A DNA stretch of 41,127 bases from an uncultured Solirubrobacteraceae bacterium (GTDB taxonomy: Bacteria > Actinomycetota > Thermoleophilia > Solirubrobacterales > Solirubrobacteraceae): positions 1 through 41,127 of the forward strand of contig CADCVR010000084.1 of assembly GCA_902806205.1 (NCBI GenBank), given 5' to 3'. The notes under the pieces are model-generated. The model was not told where the DNA came from. It made no database searches and was given only the letters and a program-made list of their open reading frames with translations. Made by a program: the position numbers and the translations under genes. Shown in pieces: positions 25,712 through 33,880 of this stretch. Position 1 is the first letter of the stretch. Every line of letters begins with the position of its first letter.

Positions 25712-28700
25712 ATGGCGGTTGACACGATGGTCCAGGTGATCGCCCCCGGAGCCGGGGAGTCGGTCACCGAAGGCTCGATCCTCGAGTGGAGCGTCGAGGA
25801 GGGCGAGACGATCGAGGTCGACGAGACGCTCGTGGAGATCTCCACGGACAAGGTCGACGTCGAGGTCCCCTCGCCCGTCGCGGGCACCGTGGTCAAGCGG
25901 TACTTCGAGGAGGGCGACATCGTGATGGTCGGCGCCGTCCTGGCCGACGTGCAGCCCCTCGGCGTCGAGAACCCGAACGCCGTGGCTGCGTCTGCGCCCG
26001 ACGCGCCCGCGCCCGCAGACGGGGCCGGGCCCGCCGCTTCCGGTGCGACGATCGACATCGTGACGCCCGGCGCCGGCGAGTCCGTCACCGAGGGGACGCT
26101 GCTCGAGTGGCACGTCGAGGTCGGCGCCGCGGTCGAGGCCGACGACACCATCGCCGAGATCTCCACGGACAAGGTCGACGTCGAGCTGCCCTCCCCCGCC
26201 AAGGGCACGATCACCGAGCTGCTCGCCGCCGCGGGCGACACGGTCACCGTCGGACAGGTCATCGCCCGCCTGACGACCTCCGCGGGGGCCGCGAACGGCA
26301 GCGACCCGGCCGGACCGGCGAGCGGGAGCCCCGACGGCGCGGCCGCCCCCGCCGCCGCAGCCCCCGGGGCCGAACGCCCCTCCGCCCCGGCCGCGCCGTC
26401 CGTGCCTCCCGAGGCCACGAAGGTCTCGCCAGTCGCCGCGCGCGCGGCGGCCCACGAGGGCGTCGACCTCGCGACGGTCACCGGGACGGGCCCGCGTGGC
26501 CGCATCACCAAGGACGACGTCCTCGGCCGCACGACGGGCGCGACCCCCGCCGGGCCCGCGAGCCCGAGCGCAGCGACAGCGTCGGACGCGTCGACGAACG
26601 GCGCGGCGGCCGCCGCCGCGAAGCCCGCCGGCGCCGAGCCCATCAAGGGATCGGCGGCGGCGCTCGCGCGCTACATGGAGGAGTCGCGCTCCATCCCGAC
26701 CGCCACCTCCTTCCGCACCCTCACGGTCACGACGATGGACGCCCGCCGCAAGCAGCTCAAAACCGGGGGTCAGCAGGTCTCCTTCACCCACCTCATCGCC
26801 TACGCCATCGCCCTCGCCGTCCAACAGGACATGCCGGCCATGGCCCGGCACTTCCTCGACGTCGACGGCAAGGCGCACGTCGTCGACGACGCCGCGGTGC
26901 ACCTCGGCATCGCCGTGGACGTGACGACGAAGAAGGGCCGCACGCTGATGGTGCCAGTCATCAAGGACGCCGGGCGCAAGTCGTTCGCCGACTTCAAGGG
27001 CGCCTTCGACGACCTCATCGCCAAGGCGCGGGAGAACAGGCTCACCGCCGACGACCTCCAGGGCGCGAACGTCTCGCTGACCAATCCCGGCGGCATCGGC
27101 ACGATCGCCTCGGTTCCGCGCCTCATGAACGGCCAGGGCACCATCGTCGCCACGGGCTCGATCGCCTACCCCGTCGGCCTGGCGGCCATCGGCGACATGA
27201 TCGGCGCCGAGAAGGTCATGACGATGACCTCCACCTACGACCACCGCATCATCCAGGGCGCGGAGTCCGGGCAGTTCCTCAAGGTCGTCGAGGACTACCT
27301 CCGCGGTGAGAACGGCTTCTACGACGGCGTCTTCGCGTCGCTCGGCGTCGCGATGGGCCCCTCCCCGCAGCTTCCGGCACCCGCTGCCGCGGCGGCGGCG
27401 CTACGCGACAGCCCGCCGGACCCGCTCGCCACCAAGACGGGCACCATGCCGAGCGAGGAGCTCCTCCAGGGTGTGCAGGCGGCCGTCTCGCTGCTCAAGG
27501 CGCACCGCACCCACGGCCACCTGGCCGCGCGGCTCGACCCGCTCGGCTCAGAGCCCGAGGGCGACCCCGCGCTGGACCCCGAGCCGCTGAGCCTCACCCC
27601 GGAGCTGATGGCGCAGATCCCGGCGAAGATCCTCCGGATGCACGTCCCGGGCGCGACGCTCGCCGACGCGCTGCCGCACCTCCGCGAGACCTACTGCGGC
27701 ACGATCGCCTACGAGATCGAGCACATCTCCTCCCACCGCCAGCGCACCTGGCTGCGTGAGCGCATCGAATCGGGCGCGTTTCGCACGGGGCTCACCCACG
27801 ACGAGCAGAAGGCGCTGCTCAAGCGCCTGGTCGAGGTCGACGCGTTCGAGCGCTTCATGCACAAGGCCTACCTCGGGCAGAAGCAGTTCTCGATCGAGGG
27901 CCTCGACATGACCGTTCCGATGCTCGACGAGATGATCCAGCTGTGCGCCGCGCACGGGGCCCGCGAGGTCGTGGTCGGGATGGCCCACCGCGGGCGCCTG
28001 AACGTGCTCGCGCACAACCTCGGTCGCCCCTACGAGACGATCTTCGCCGAGTTCGAGGGCGTCGCGACGCTCGAGGCGATCACGACGATCCCCCAGGGCG
28101 GCACGGGCGACGTGAAGTACCACCACGGCGCCCAGGGCTCCTACCAGCTGCCCAACGGCGAGGCGATCCTCGTCAACCTCGAGTCGAATCCGTCGCACCT
28201 CGAGTTCGTGCACCCCGTCGTGCTCGGCGCCGCGCGCGCCGCCCAGACGACCCGCCAGGGACCGCACGCCCACCGTGACCAGGCGGCGGCGGTGCCGATC
28301 GTGCTGCACGGCGACGCGGCCTTCCCGGGCCAGGGCGTGGTGGCCGAGTCGCTGAACCTCCAGGCGCTCGACGGCTACCAGGTCGGCGGCACCATGCACC
28401 TCATCACGAACAACCAGGTCGGCTTCACCACCGACTCGGAGGACTCGCGCTCCACCCGCTGGGCCTCGGACCTCGCCAAGGGCTACGACGTGCCGATCAT
28501 CCACGTCAACGCCGACGACGTCGCCGCCTGCATCTCCGCGGTCCGTCTCGCGTTCGCCTACCGCCAGGAGTTCGGCCACGACGTGCTGATCGACGTGATC
28601 GGCTACCGCCGCTTCGGCCACAACGAGGCGGACGAGCCCGCCTACACCCAGCCCGAGATGTACGCGCGGATCAAGGCCAAGAAGCGCGTCACCGACATCT

Positions 28701-30103
28701 TCGCCGACAAGCTCGTCGAGACCGGGGTCATCAGCCAGCAGGAGGTCGAGCTCCAGCGCCAGGAGATCTGGGACGAGCTGACGCGCCTGCACGCCGAGCT
28801 CAAGACGCAGATCGACGAGGCGGCGCAGCACGGGCGTGACCACGCCTCGCAGCAGACGGGCGAGTACACGCTGGACCGCACCCCCTCGCCGGAAGTCCGG
28901 ACCGCCGTCTCGCGCGAGCGCCTGCAGGTACTCAACGAGGAGTTGCTCCACACCCCCGAGGGCTTCTCGGTCCATCCCAAGCTCGCCAAGCAGCTCGAGC
29001 GCCGCCGCGCGGCGGTCACCGACGCGGGCGGCATCGACTGGGCGCACGCCGAGTCGCTCGCCCTGGCCTCGCTGCTCACGGAGGGGATCCCGATCCGCCT
29101 GACCGGCCAGGACACCGAGCGCGGCACCTTCTCCCAGCGCCACCTCGTCTTCCACGACGCCAAGACCGGCCAGACCGTCTCCCCCGTCCAGAACCTCCCG
29201 GGGTCGCTGGCGCCGATCGAGCTGCACAACTCGCCCCTGAGCGAGATCGCCTGCCTCGGATTCGAGTACGGCTACTCGCAGGAGGCGCCGGAGACCCTCG
29301 TGCTGTGGGAGGCGCAGTTCGGTGACTTCGCCAACGGCGCGCAGGTCATCATCGACCAGTTCATCGTCAGCGGCCTGGCGAAGTGGGGCGCGTCCTCACG
29401 GCTGACGCTGCTGCTGCCGCACGGCTACGAGGGCTCCGGCCCGGAGCACTCCTCCGCCCGGTTGGAGCGCTTCTTGACGCTCGCCGCCGAGGGCAACATC
29501 CGCGTGGCGAACCTGACGACGCCGGCGCAGTACTTCCACCTCCTGCGCCGTCAGGCGCGGGTGGCCAAGCAGCGGCCGCTGGTGATCATGACCCCGAAGT
29601 CGCTGCTGCGCCTGCCGCAGGCGACCAACCGCATCGAGCACCTCTCCGAGACGCAGTTCTTCCCCGTGCTCGGCGAGCCCCGCGTGCCCGTCGAGCAGGT
29701 CGAGCGGCTCGTGCTGTGCACGGGCAAGATCTACTACGACCTGATCGGCCACCCCGCCCGCCAGGACAACCCTGGTGTCGCGATCGGGCGCGTCGAGCTG
29801 CTCTACCCCTTCCCGCAGGGGCAGATCTCCCAGCTCCTCGCGACCTACCCGAACCTCAAGCAGGTCGTCTGGGCCCAGGAGGAGCCGCGCAACATGGGCG
29901 CCCGCGCGCACATGTTCCCCCGCCTCATGCAGATCCTCCCCGAGCACCTGGCCTTCGGGTACGTGGGCCGCCCCGAGCGCGCGAGCCCGGGCGAGGGCTA
30001 TCCCGCCGCGCACAACGTCGAGCAGAACCGCATCATCCGGACGGCGCTCGACTTGTCGGTGGCCCTGTCGCTGTACCCCGCCAAGACGCCCGGCGAGCGC
30101 TGA
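25712..30103 (+). CDS. kgd: Fused lipoyl-E2-E1 2-oxoglutarate dehydrogenase
   Basis: A 1463-residue polypeptide combining two subunits of the 2-oxoglutarate dehydrogenase complex. Order: lipoyl domain 1 (lipoylated Lys47 in EISTDKVDVEV), lipoyl domain 2 (Lys154 in EISTDKVDVEL), a Pro/Ala linker, an E3-binding domain (about 237-270, VSPVAARAAAHEGVD...GPRGRITKDDV), a succinyltransferase core (about 315-560, catalytic His511 in YDHRIIQG), then the thiamine-diphosphate E1 (about 590-1463; HRGRLNVLAHNLGRP, GDAAFPGQG around Asp868, and RRFGHNEADEP). Mycobacterial Kgd and corynebacterial OdhA have the same E2-core/E1 fusion but lack lipoyl and E3-binding domains. This chain therefore holds everything but lipoamide dehydrogenase. 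The start ATG follows a -10 box by six bases; the open frame further upstream is rejected. Confidence 0.93.
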   Translation: MAVDTMVQVIAPGAGESVTEGSILEWSVEEGETIEVDETLVEISTDKVDVEVPSPVAGTVVKRYFEEGDIVMVGAVLADVQPLGVENPNAVAASAPDAPAPADGAGPAASGATIDIVTPGAGESVTEGTLLEWHVEVGAAVEADDTIAEISTDKVDVELPSPAKGTITELLAAAGDTVTVGQVIARLTTSAGAANGSDPAGPASGSPDGAAAPAAAAPGAERPSAPAAPSVPPEATKVSPVAARAAAHEGVDLATVTGTGPRGRITKDDVLGRTTGATPAGPASPSAATASDASTNGAAAAAAKPAGAEPIKGSAAALARYMEESRSIPTATSFRTLTVTTMDARRKQLKTGGQQVSFTHLIAYAIALAVQQDMPAMARHFLDVDGKAHVVDDAAVHLGIAVDVTTKKGRTLMVPVIKDAGRKSFADFKGAFDDLIAKARENRLTADDLQGANVSLTNPGGIGTIASVPRLMNGQGTIVATGSIAYPVGLAAIGDMIGAEKVMTMTSTYDHRIIQGAESGQFLKVVEDYLRGENGFYDGVFASLGVAMGPSPQLPAPAAAAAALRDSPPDPLATKTGTMPSEELLQGVQAAVSLLKAHRTHGHLAARLDPLGSEPEGDPALDPEPLSLTPELMAQIPAKILRMHVPGATLADALPHLRETYCGTIAYEIEHISSHRQRTWLRERIESGAFRTGLTHDEQKALLKRLVEVDAFERFMHKAYLGQKQFSIEGLDMTVPMLDEMIQLCAAHGAREVVVGMAHRGRLNVLAHNLGRPYETIFAEFEGVATLEAITTIPQGGTGDVKYHHGAQGSYQLPNGEAILVNLESNPSHLEFVHPVVLGAARAAQTTRQGPHAHRDQAAAVPIVLHGDAAFPGQGVVAESLNLQALDGYQVGGTMHLITNNQVGFTTDSEDSRSTRWASDLAKGYDVPIIHVNADDVAACISAVRLAFAYRQEFGHDVLIDVIGYRRFGHNEADEPAYTQPEMYARIKAKKRVTDIFADKLVETGVISQQEVELQRQEIWDELTRLHAELKTQIDEAAQHGRDHASQQTGEYTLDRTPSPEVRTAVSRERLQVLNEELLHTPEGFSVHPKLAKQLERRRAAVTDAGGIDWAHAESLALASLLTEGIPIRLTGQDTERGTFSQRHLVFHDAKTGQTVSPVQNLPGSLAPIELHNSPLSEIACLGFEYGYSQEAPETLVLWEAQFGDFANGAQVIIDQFIVSGLAKWGASSRLTLLLPHGYEGSGPEHSSARLERFLTLAAEGNIRVANLTTPAQYFHLLRRQARVAKQRPLVIMTPKSLLRLPQATNRIEHLSETQFFPVLGEPRVPVEQVERLVLCTGKIYYDLIGHPARQDNPGVAIGRVELLYPFPQGQISQLLATYPNLKQVVWAQEEPRNMGARAHMFPRLMQILPEHLAFGYVGRPERASPGEGYPAAHNVEQNRIIRTALDLSVALSLYPAKTPGER

Positions 30104-30148
30104 CACCCGGGCCTGGAGCCCGTGCGAGGCGCATGGGCGCCAGCGGGC

Positions 30149-30730
30149 TCAGCGAGCGTGGAGGCGGTGGACCAGGATGCGGGCGTCCCGCCGCGTGGTG
30201 ACCTGCCAGTGCTCCGCCGCGGCGGCGAGGAACGGCGCCGCGGTCGCGCGGTCGGGGTCGGCGAGGAGCACCTCGCGGCCCAGCCGAGGGAGGAGCGCGA
30301 GCAGCGGCGCGACGTTGCGCGCCTCGTAGAGCACGTCGGCCAGCAGGACGAGATCCCAGCGCGCGCGGGCCACGAGGGCCTCGGCCGCGCGCCAGTCGCA
30401 GACGAACGCCTCGACTTCCACGCCGTTGCGCTCGGCGTTGTCGCGCGCGGCCGCCACCGCCTCGGGCGCCCAGTCGGTGAGGGTCACCCGCGCGCCGCCG
30501 GTCGCCGCGGCCAGGCCGGGAAGGCCGAGCCCGCAGCCCAGCTCGAGCACGCGCCGGCCGCCGAGCGCGCGCCGGGCGACCGCGCGGCCGAGCGCGATCG
30601 CGCTCGGCCACAACTCCGCCCAGTAGGGCAGGTACTCGTCGCGGGAGTCGAAGGCCCCCTGATCGAGCAGCGCCTCCGAGTCGCGCGGGCGCGCGACGAG
30701 CACCTCGCGCCCGTCGCCGAGCCCCACCAT
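30149..30730 (-). CDS. Class I SAM methyltransferase (Methyltransf_16-like)
   Basis: A 193-residue Rossmann-fold methyltransferase. YLPYWAELWPSAIALGRAV precedes motif I, VLELGCGLGLPGLAA, followed by ARVTLTDWAPEAV and WDLVLLADVLYE. The PYWAELWPS lead and motif I are typical of the lysine-protein methyltransferase and nicotinamide-type group (Methyltransf_16); the substrate is not known. Start chosen at ATG 30730, just before VGLGDGREVLVARPR; the frame is open further upstream but would overlap the DUF1028 gene. It lies 43 bases after the DUF1028 stop on the same strand, so an operon is likely. Confidence 0.8.
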   Translation of the reverse strand: MVGLGDGREVLVARPRDSEALLDQGAFDSRDEYLPYWAELWPSAIALGRAVARRALGGRRVLELGCGLGLPGLAAATGGARVTLTDWAPEAVAAARDNAERNGVEVEAFVCDWRAAEALVARARWDLVLLADVLYEARNVAPLLALLPRLGREVLLADPDRATAAPFLAAAAEHWQVTTRRDARILVHRLHAR

Positions 30731-30773
30731 CTCGACGATCGGGTCGGCACCCCGGCCCGTGCCGGCCAGTGCG

Positions 30774-31676
30774 TCAGCTCCCGTCGGCGCCGAGCGCGTC
30801 GCGAATGACGGCGGCGCCCGGGGCGATGTCGGGCTCGAGACGGCCCAGCAGCTCCCTCCAGCCCGGCTGCAGCTCGATCGCCCGGCGCACCCGCGTGAGC
30901 GCGGTGGGCAGGTCGCCGGCCTGCCCGGCGGCCAGCCCCGCCCAGAAGAGCAGCTCGTGGTTGTCGGGTGCCAGGAGGCTGGCGCGCTCGTAGCGGTCGC
31001 CGGCTTCCGCATGGCGGCCCTCCCCGGCGAGATCGTCTCCCTCCGAGGCCAGCTCGTAGGCGTCGTGCAGGTCGAGCAGGCGATCGAGCTCGGTCAGCGG
31101 CTCGGGGTGGTCGTCGACGCGCAGGTCGACCGCCGTGCGCCACGGCTCCCCCTCGGCGGGAGTGACGAGGATCGCGCACGACTGCTTGCCGCGCGCGTCG
31201 CCACCCTGCCCCTCGGCGGCGTGCATCGCCGCCGTCAGCCGGCGGGCGAGCGGGCCCGGTGCGCGCTCGTAGGCCTGAGCCATGGCGCCCCACACGCTCG
31301 GCGCGGCCATCATGTTCGCCTGGGCAGCGTAGTCGGGGCCCTGCTCGTGCCCGGCGAACGCGACGCAACGCTCGCCGGTGTGGACGGCGACGCCGCCCGT
31401 GACGCTGACGGCGGCGACCTGACGGAAGCGCGCCTGGGGGTCGACGGCCACGAGCTCGGGAAGCGCCTCCTGGGGCGTCCGCCCGGCCTCCAGCAGGTCG
31501 AGCAGCCGCGGTCCGTAGGCCGGCTCGACGATCGACTGGGTCGCGACCGCGCCGACCCCTGGGCGCACCCAAGGGACGAGCGGCCCGACGGCGAACCAGT
31601 GCGACTGCACCGCCACGCCGACCGCGCCCGTGTCGGGATCGCAGGCCACGATGGAGTAGGTGCCGCGACGGATCAT
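30774..31676 (-). CDS. DUF1028 family protein with C-terminal helical repeat
   Basis: A 300-residue protein. Residues 1-210 are the DUF1028 domain, an Ntn-hydrolase-like fold: MIRRGTYSIVACDPDTGAVG, VQSHWFAVGPLVPW, GVGAVATQS, ARGKQSCAILV. The C-terminal 90 residues have TPR-like helices (AEAGDRYERASLLAPDNHELLFWAG). Activity of the family is uncertain. A TAGCCT box (31692 to 31687, minus strand) lies ten bases before the ATG. The methyltransferase follows on the same strand. Confidence 0.85.
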   Translation of the reverse strand: MIRRGTYSIVACDPDTGAVGVAVQSHWFAVGPLVPWVRPGVGAVATQSIVEPAYGPRLLDLLEAGRTPQEALPELVAVDPQARFRQVAAVSVTGGVAVHTGERCVAFAGHEQGPDYAAQANMMAAPSVWGAMAQAYERAPGPLARRLTAAMHAAEGQGGDARGKQSCAILVTPAEGEPWRTAVDLRVDDHPEPLTELDRLLDLHDAYELASEGDDLAGEGRHAEAGDRYERASLLAPDNHELLFWAGLAAGQAGDLPTALTRVRRAIELQPGWRELLGRLEPDIAPGAAVIRDALGADGS

Positions 31677-31842
31677 CCGGACCCGGAGGCTACCCGGGAC
31701 CCGGCCGCCCGCTCCGGCCAGACGCGCCGGATCGCGGGCGACGGCGCCGACGGCCGACCGCGGCGGCGCGCGGCGGGTGCAGGCCGCGCGACGTCCGGCG
31801 ACCCTGGTCAACCTCCTGGCGACGTCCGCGGCGATGGATACG

Positions 31843-31860
31843 TTCAACCCGGTGGTTGAA
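31843..31860. promoter_or_regulatory. ArsR-type palindromic operator
   Basis: TTCAACC-CGGT-GGTTGAA is a perfect 7+7 inverted repeat. It matches the shape of operators found before actinobacterial ArsR regulators of the ArsR-SRPBCC type. It sits directly before the ArsR remnant at 31867, with nothing intact to control nearby. Confidence 0.55.
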
Positions 31861-31866
31861 GATCCT

Positions 31867-32050
31867 GTGCGGATGACGCGGTGTTCCGTGCGCCGGCGCA
31901 CGGGGCGCGCCGCGACAAGCCCGGGCGTTCCGCGGCAGGTGATCTGACCGTGGGGGAGCTGGCCGAGCCGGGCTCGTGCAGCGAACCGTCCCGGACGCCG
32001 GAGCGCCTTCGGCGACAGCCGCTCAGCCCCTGCCCCGTCGATCGCCGCCG
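31867..32050 (+). pseudogene. Decayed ArsR-family regulator
   Basis: The 377-base gap between DUF1028 and the alkyltransferase-like gene has no intact gene, but the frame of 31872-31971 reads DDAVFRAPAHGARRD and then AAGDLTVGELAEP. Both blocks match the ArsR winged-helix N-terminus (usual form DAVFRALAHPARR, then AAGDLTVGELAEP). The next part (recognition helix and KHLRVLERAG) survives only as a distorted echo in another frame (TVPDAGAP at about 31988-32011), implying a frameshift. The dimer-forming C-terminus is gone, and no start codon lies in frame. The remainder of the gap (31677-31842) shows nothing recognisable. Confidence 0.6.
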
Positions 32051-32053
32051 GGC

Positions 32054-32344
32054 GTGAGCGCCCGCCACGCCGGGATCCTTGCGCGGGTCCGGGCGATCCC
32101 CGAGGGCTGGGTGCGAACCTACGGCGACCTCTCACCTGGGGCCCCGCGGCTCGCGGGCGCGGTGCTGCGCAGCGCCGCCGACCCCACGGTGCCCTGGCAT
32201 CGCGTCGTGCGGGCGGACGGCTCGCTGGCCAAGGGGGAGACCCAGCGCGCACTGCTCGAAGCCGAGGGGGTGCCCTTCGACGCGTACGGCCGCGTCGAGC
32301 TCCATGTGGCACGCTTGCCGACCGAACATGTGGATCCAACGTGA
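32054..32344 (+). CDS. Alkyltransferase-like (ATL) DNA-binding protein
   Basis: A 96-residue protein with the O6-alkylguanine-transferase DNA-binding fold (ILARVRAIPEGWVRTYGDLS, then AGAVLRSAADP). The active-site PCHR of MGMT is PWHR here, with Trp48 in place of the alkyl-accepting Cys. This is the mark of ATL proteins, which bind alkylated guanine and hand it to nucleotide excision repair rather than repairing it. GTG 32054 gives the usual ATL length; an in-frame GTG at 31976 would read into the ArsR remnant. Its end overlaps the yjbQ start by 17 bases. Confidence 0.82.
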   Translation: MSARHAGILARVRAIPEGWVRTYGDLSPGAPRLAGAVLRSAADPTVPWHRVVRADGSLAKGETQRALLEAEGVPFDAYGRVELHVARLPTEHVDPT

Positions 32345-32747
32345 CCTCACCCTGCAGCCGCGCCCCCGCGGCATCCACCTCGTGACGGGCGAGGTGCTCG
32401 ACGCGCTGCCCGAGCTCCGCGACGTCCACGCCGGCCTGCTGCACGTCTTCCTCGCGCACACCTCGGCCTCGCTGACGCTCACGGAGAACGCGTCGCCGGC
32501 GGTGCGCCGCGACCTCGAAGGCTGGCTCGACGAGGCCGCGCCCGAGGATCGGCGCTGGGAGCACGACTCCGAGGGGCCCGACGACATGCCCGCGCACGTC
32601 AAGGCGTCGCTCATGGGCGCCTCCCTGACCCTCGCGGTCCGCGAGGGCGCCCTTGCGCTCGGCACCTGGCAGGGCATCTGCCTCTGCGAGCACCGCGATC
32701 GCGGTGGCCCGCGGCGGCTGACGCTGACGCTGCACGGCGCGGAGTAG
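32328..32747 (+). CDS. yjbQ: YjbQ/UPF0047 family protein
   Basis: A 139-residue member of the UPF0047/YjbQ family, some of which have weak thiamine-phosphate synthase activity. Visible motifs: LAHTSASLTLTENA, WEHDSEGPDDMPAHVKASLMG and LALGTWQGICLCEHRDRGG, carrying the family's conserved His and Glu residues. Length is normal. It overlaps the ATL gene by 17 bases and lies next to a palindromic repeat. The true cellular function is not settled. Confidence 0.88.
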   Translation: MWIQRDLTLQPRPRGIHLVTGEVLDALPELRDVHAGLLHVFLAHTSASLTLTENASPAVRRDLEGWLDEAAPEDRRWEHDSEGPDDMPAHVKASLMGASLTLAVREGALALGTWQGICLCEHRDRGGPRRLTLTLHGAE

Positions 32748-32764
32748 TTTCGGCAGAGCCGCGG

Positions 32765-32811
32765 CGGCGTGAGCTGCAATCCACCCATGACGTGGAGCGG
32801 GGCACACACGG
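32765..32811 (+). repeat. 47-bp palindromic repeat, copy D (degenerate)
   Basis: Fourth copy of the palindrome family, 36 of 47 positions identical to the copy at 10287 in the same orientation, including the central ATCCACCCA. Its arms pair less well than in the other copies. It lies 18 bases after the yjbQ stop in non-coding DNA. Confidence 0.7.
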
Positions 32812-32912
32812 CCCCGCACGGCGGGCCAAGTGCTCCGGACGGGGTCGCCGCGCGCCGACGACCGACGCAGGGCTTGGAGCCGCCCGCGCCACGGTGAGTA
32901 GGGTCGGCGATC

Positions 32913-33575
32913 GTGCACGAGATCGCCCCGGACGTCTTCCACCTGCCGCTCGTGCCCCGGGACGGCATCAACGCCTACCTCGTCGGCGACGTGATCGTCG
33001 ACGCGGGCCTGGCCGGTTCGGCCAAGAAGATCGTCAAGGCGGTGGCGGGGCGACCACTCCGCGCCCATGCGCTCACCCACGCCCACGTCGACCACGCGGG
33101 CGGATCGCGCCGTCTGGTCGACACGCTCGAGCTGCCGCTGTGGGCCTCCGCGGGCGACGCGGGCGACGTCACCACGGGGGAACCCGCCCTCGCCACGAGC
33201 CGCCTGCGGCCCCTGCTGGCGTTCGCCTCCGGCTTCGACGGCGTCGACGTCGCGCGCGAACTGCGCGAGGGTGACGAGGTCGCGGCAGGCTTCGTCGTCG
33301 TCGAGTTGCCCGGCCACTCCCCCGGACACGTCGGGTACTGGCGGGAATCCGACCGCGTCCTGCTGACCGGCGACGTCCTCACGAACATGAGCCTGGTCTC
33401 CACGGCGGTGGGGTTGCGCCTGCCTCCCGACATCCTGACGATCGACTCCGGGCGCAACCGGGCGTCGGCGCGGCGGGTCGCGGCCCTCGAACCCAGCGTC
33501 GTGGGTTTCGGCCACGGCCCGGTGCTGCGTGACGCGGCGCCGGCGCTCGCGGCGTTCGTGGCCCGGATGCGTTAG
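32913..33575 (+). CDS. MBL-fold metallo-hydrolase
   Basis: A 220-residue MBL-fold hydrolase, third of its kind in this window. LTHAHVDHAGGS provides the first metal ligands, ELPGHSPGHVGYW and LTGDVLTN the next, and VGFGHGPVL the last His. Short, without the C-terminal helical extension of the gene at 4707, so a different subfamily; substrate unknown. TAGGGT at 32899-32904 ends eight bases before GTG 32913, consistent with a leaderless start. Confidence 0.85.
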   Translation: MHEIAPDVFHLPLVPRDGINAYLVGDVIVDAGLAGSAKKIVKAVAGRPLRAHALTHAHVDHAGGSRRLVDTLELPLWASAGDAGDVTTGEPALATSRLRPLLAFASGFDGVDVARELREGDEVAAGFVVVELPGHSPGHVGYWRESDRVLLTGDVLTNMSLVSTAVGLRLPPDILTIDSGRNRASARRVAALEPSVVGFGHGPVLRDAAPALAAFVARMR

Positions 33576-33602
33576 CGCGAAGCACTCAGGCGCCTCATCC
33601 TT

Positions 33603-33630
33603 TACTTAAGTATCTACTTGTGCTGTACTT
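33603..33630 (+). promoter_or_regulatory. AT-rich operator with repeated TACTT half-sites
   Basis: TACTTAAGTA (33603-33612) is a perfect palindrome, followed by TACTT at 33615 and 33626. The three TACTT starts are 12 and 11 bases apart, about one helical turn, so a regulator could bind them on one face. This 30-base stretch is strikingly AT-rich for the region and lies 30 bases before the ATG of the small gene at 33662. Confidence 0.5.
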
Positions 33631-33661
33631 CGCAAGAAGACACACCAGCCAAGGAGAACGC

Positions 33662-33880
33662 ATGGACACCCATGACACCCCCACGGGGGAGAAGCAGATC
33701 ACCATCGCGGTGCCCGAGGACCGGGTACCGGAGTTCTACGCCTTCTACGGGCGCTTCCTCGCTGCCGGCCGGCCCGGCGGTCGCGGGCGCCGCGGACACC
33801 GGGGCCACGGCCGCTGCGGCCACGGCCGCGAGGAGCGCTCCGCCGAGGCACCGCCCTCCACCGGGGACCAGGAGGGCTAG
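33662..33880 (+). CDS. Small protein, short paralog of the next gene
   Basis: A 72-residue protein. Its first half (QITIAVPEDRVPEFYAFYG) repeats the start of the next gene (VTVAVPEERVPEFYVWFA), so the two arose by duplication. The second half is a Gly/Arg/His-rich tail (RRGHRGHGRCGHGRE) that could bind metal or nucleic acid, but this is speculation. AAGGAG before the ATG is a good ribosome binding site. The TAG stop overlaps the GTG of the next gene by one base, showing coupled translation. Confidence 0.7.
   Translation: MDTHDTPTGEKQITIAVPEDRVPEFYAFYGRFLAAGRPGGRGRRGHRGHGRCGHGREERSAEAPPSTGDQEG

Noticed and set aside
31834-31947. Short 37-codon frame overlapping the TTCAACC palindrome
   Set aside because: No ribosome binding site or similarity; the ArsR-like reading lies in a different frame and explains the region better.
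30774-33515. Very long open frame on the minus strand (over 900 codons)
   Set aside because: Only its first part in transcription terms is noise; the DUF1028 gene occupies 30774-31676, and the remainder runs antisense through yjbQ and the MBL gene, which have clear motifs.
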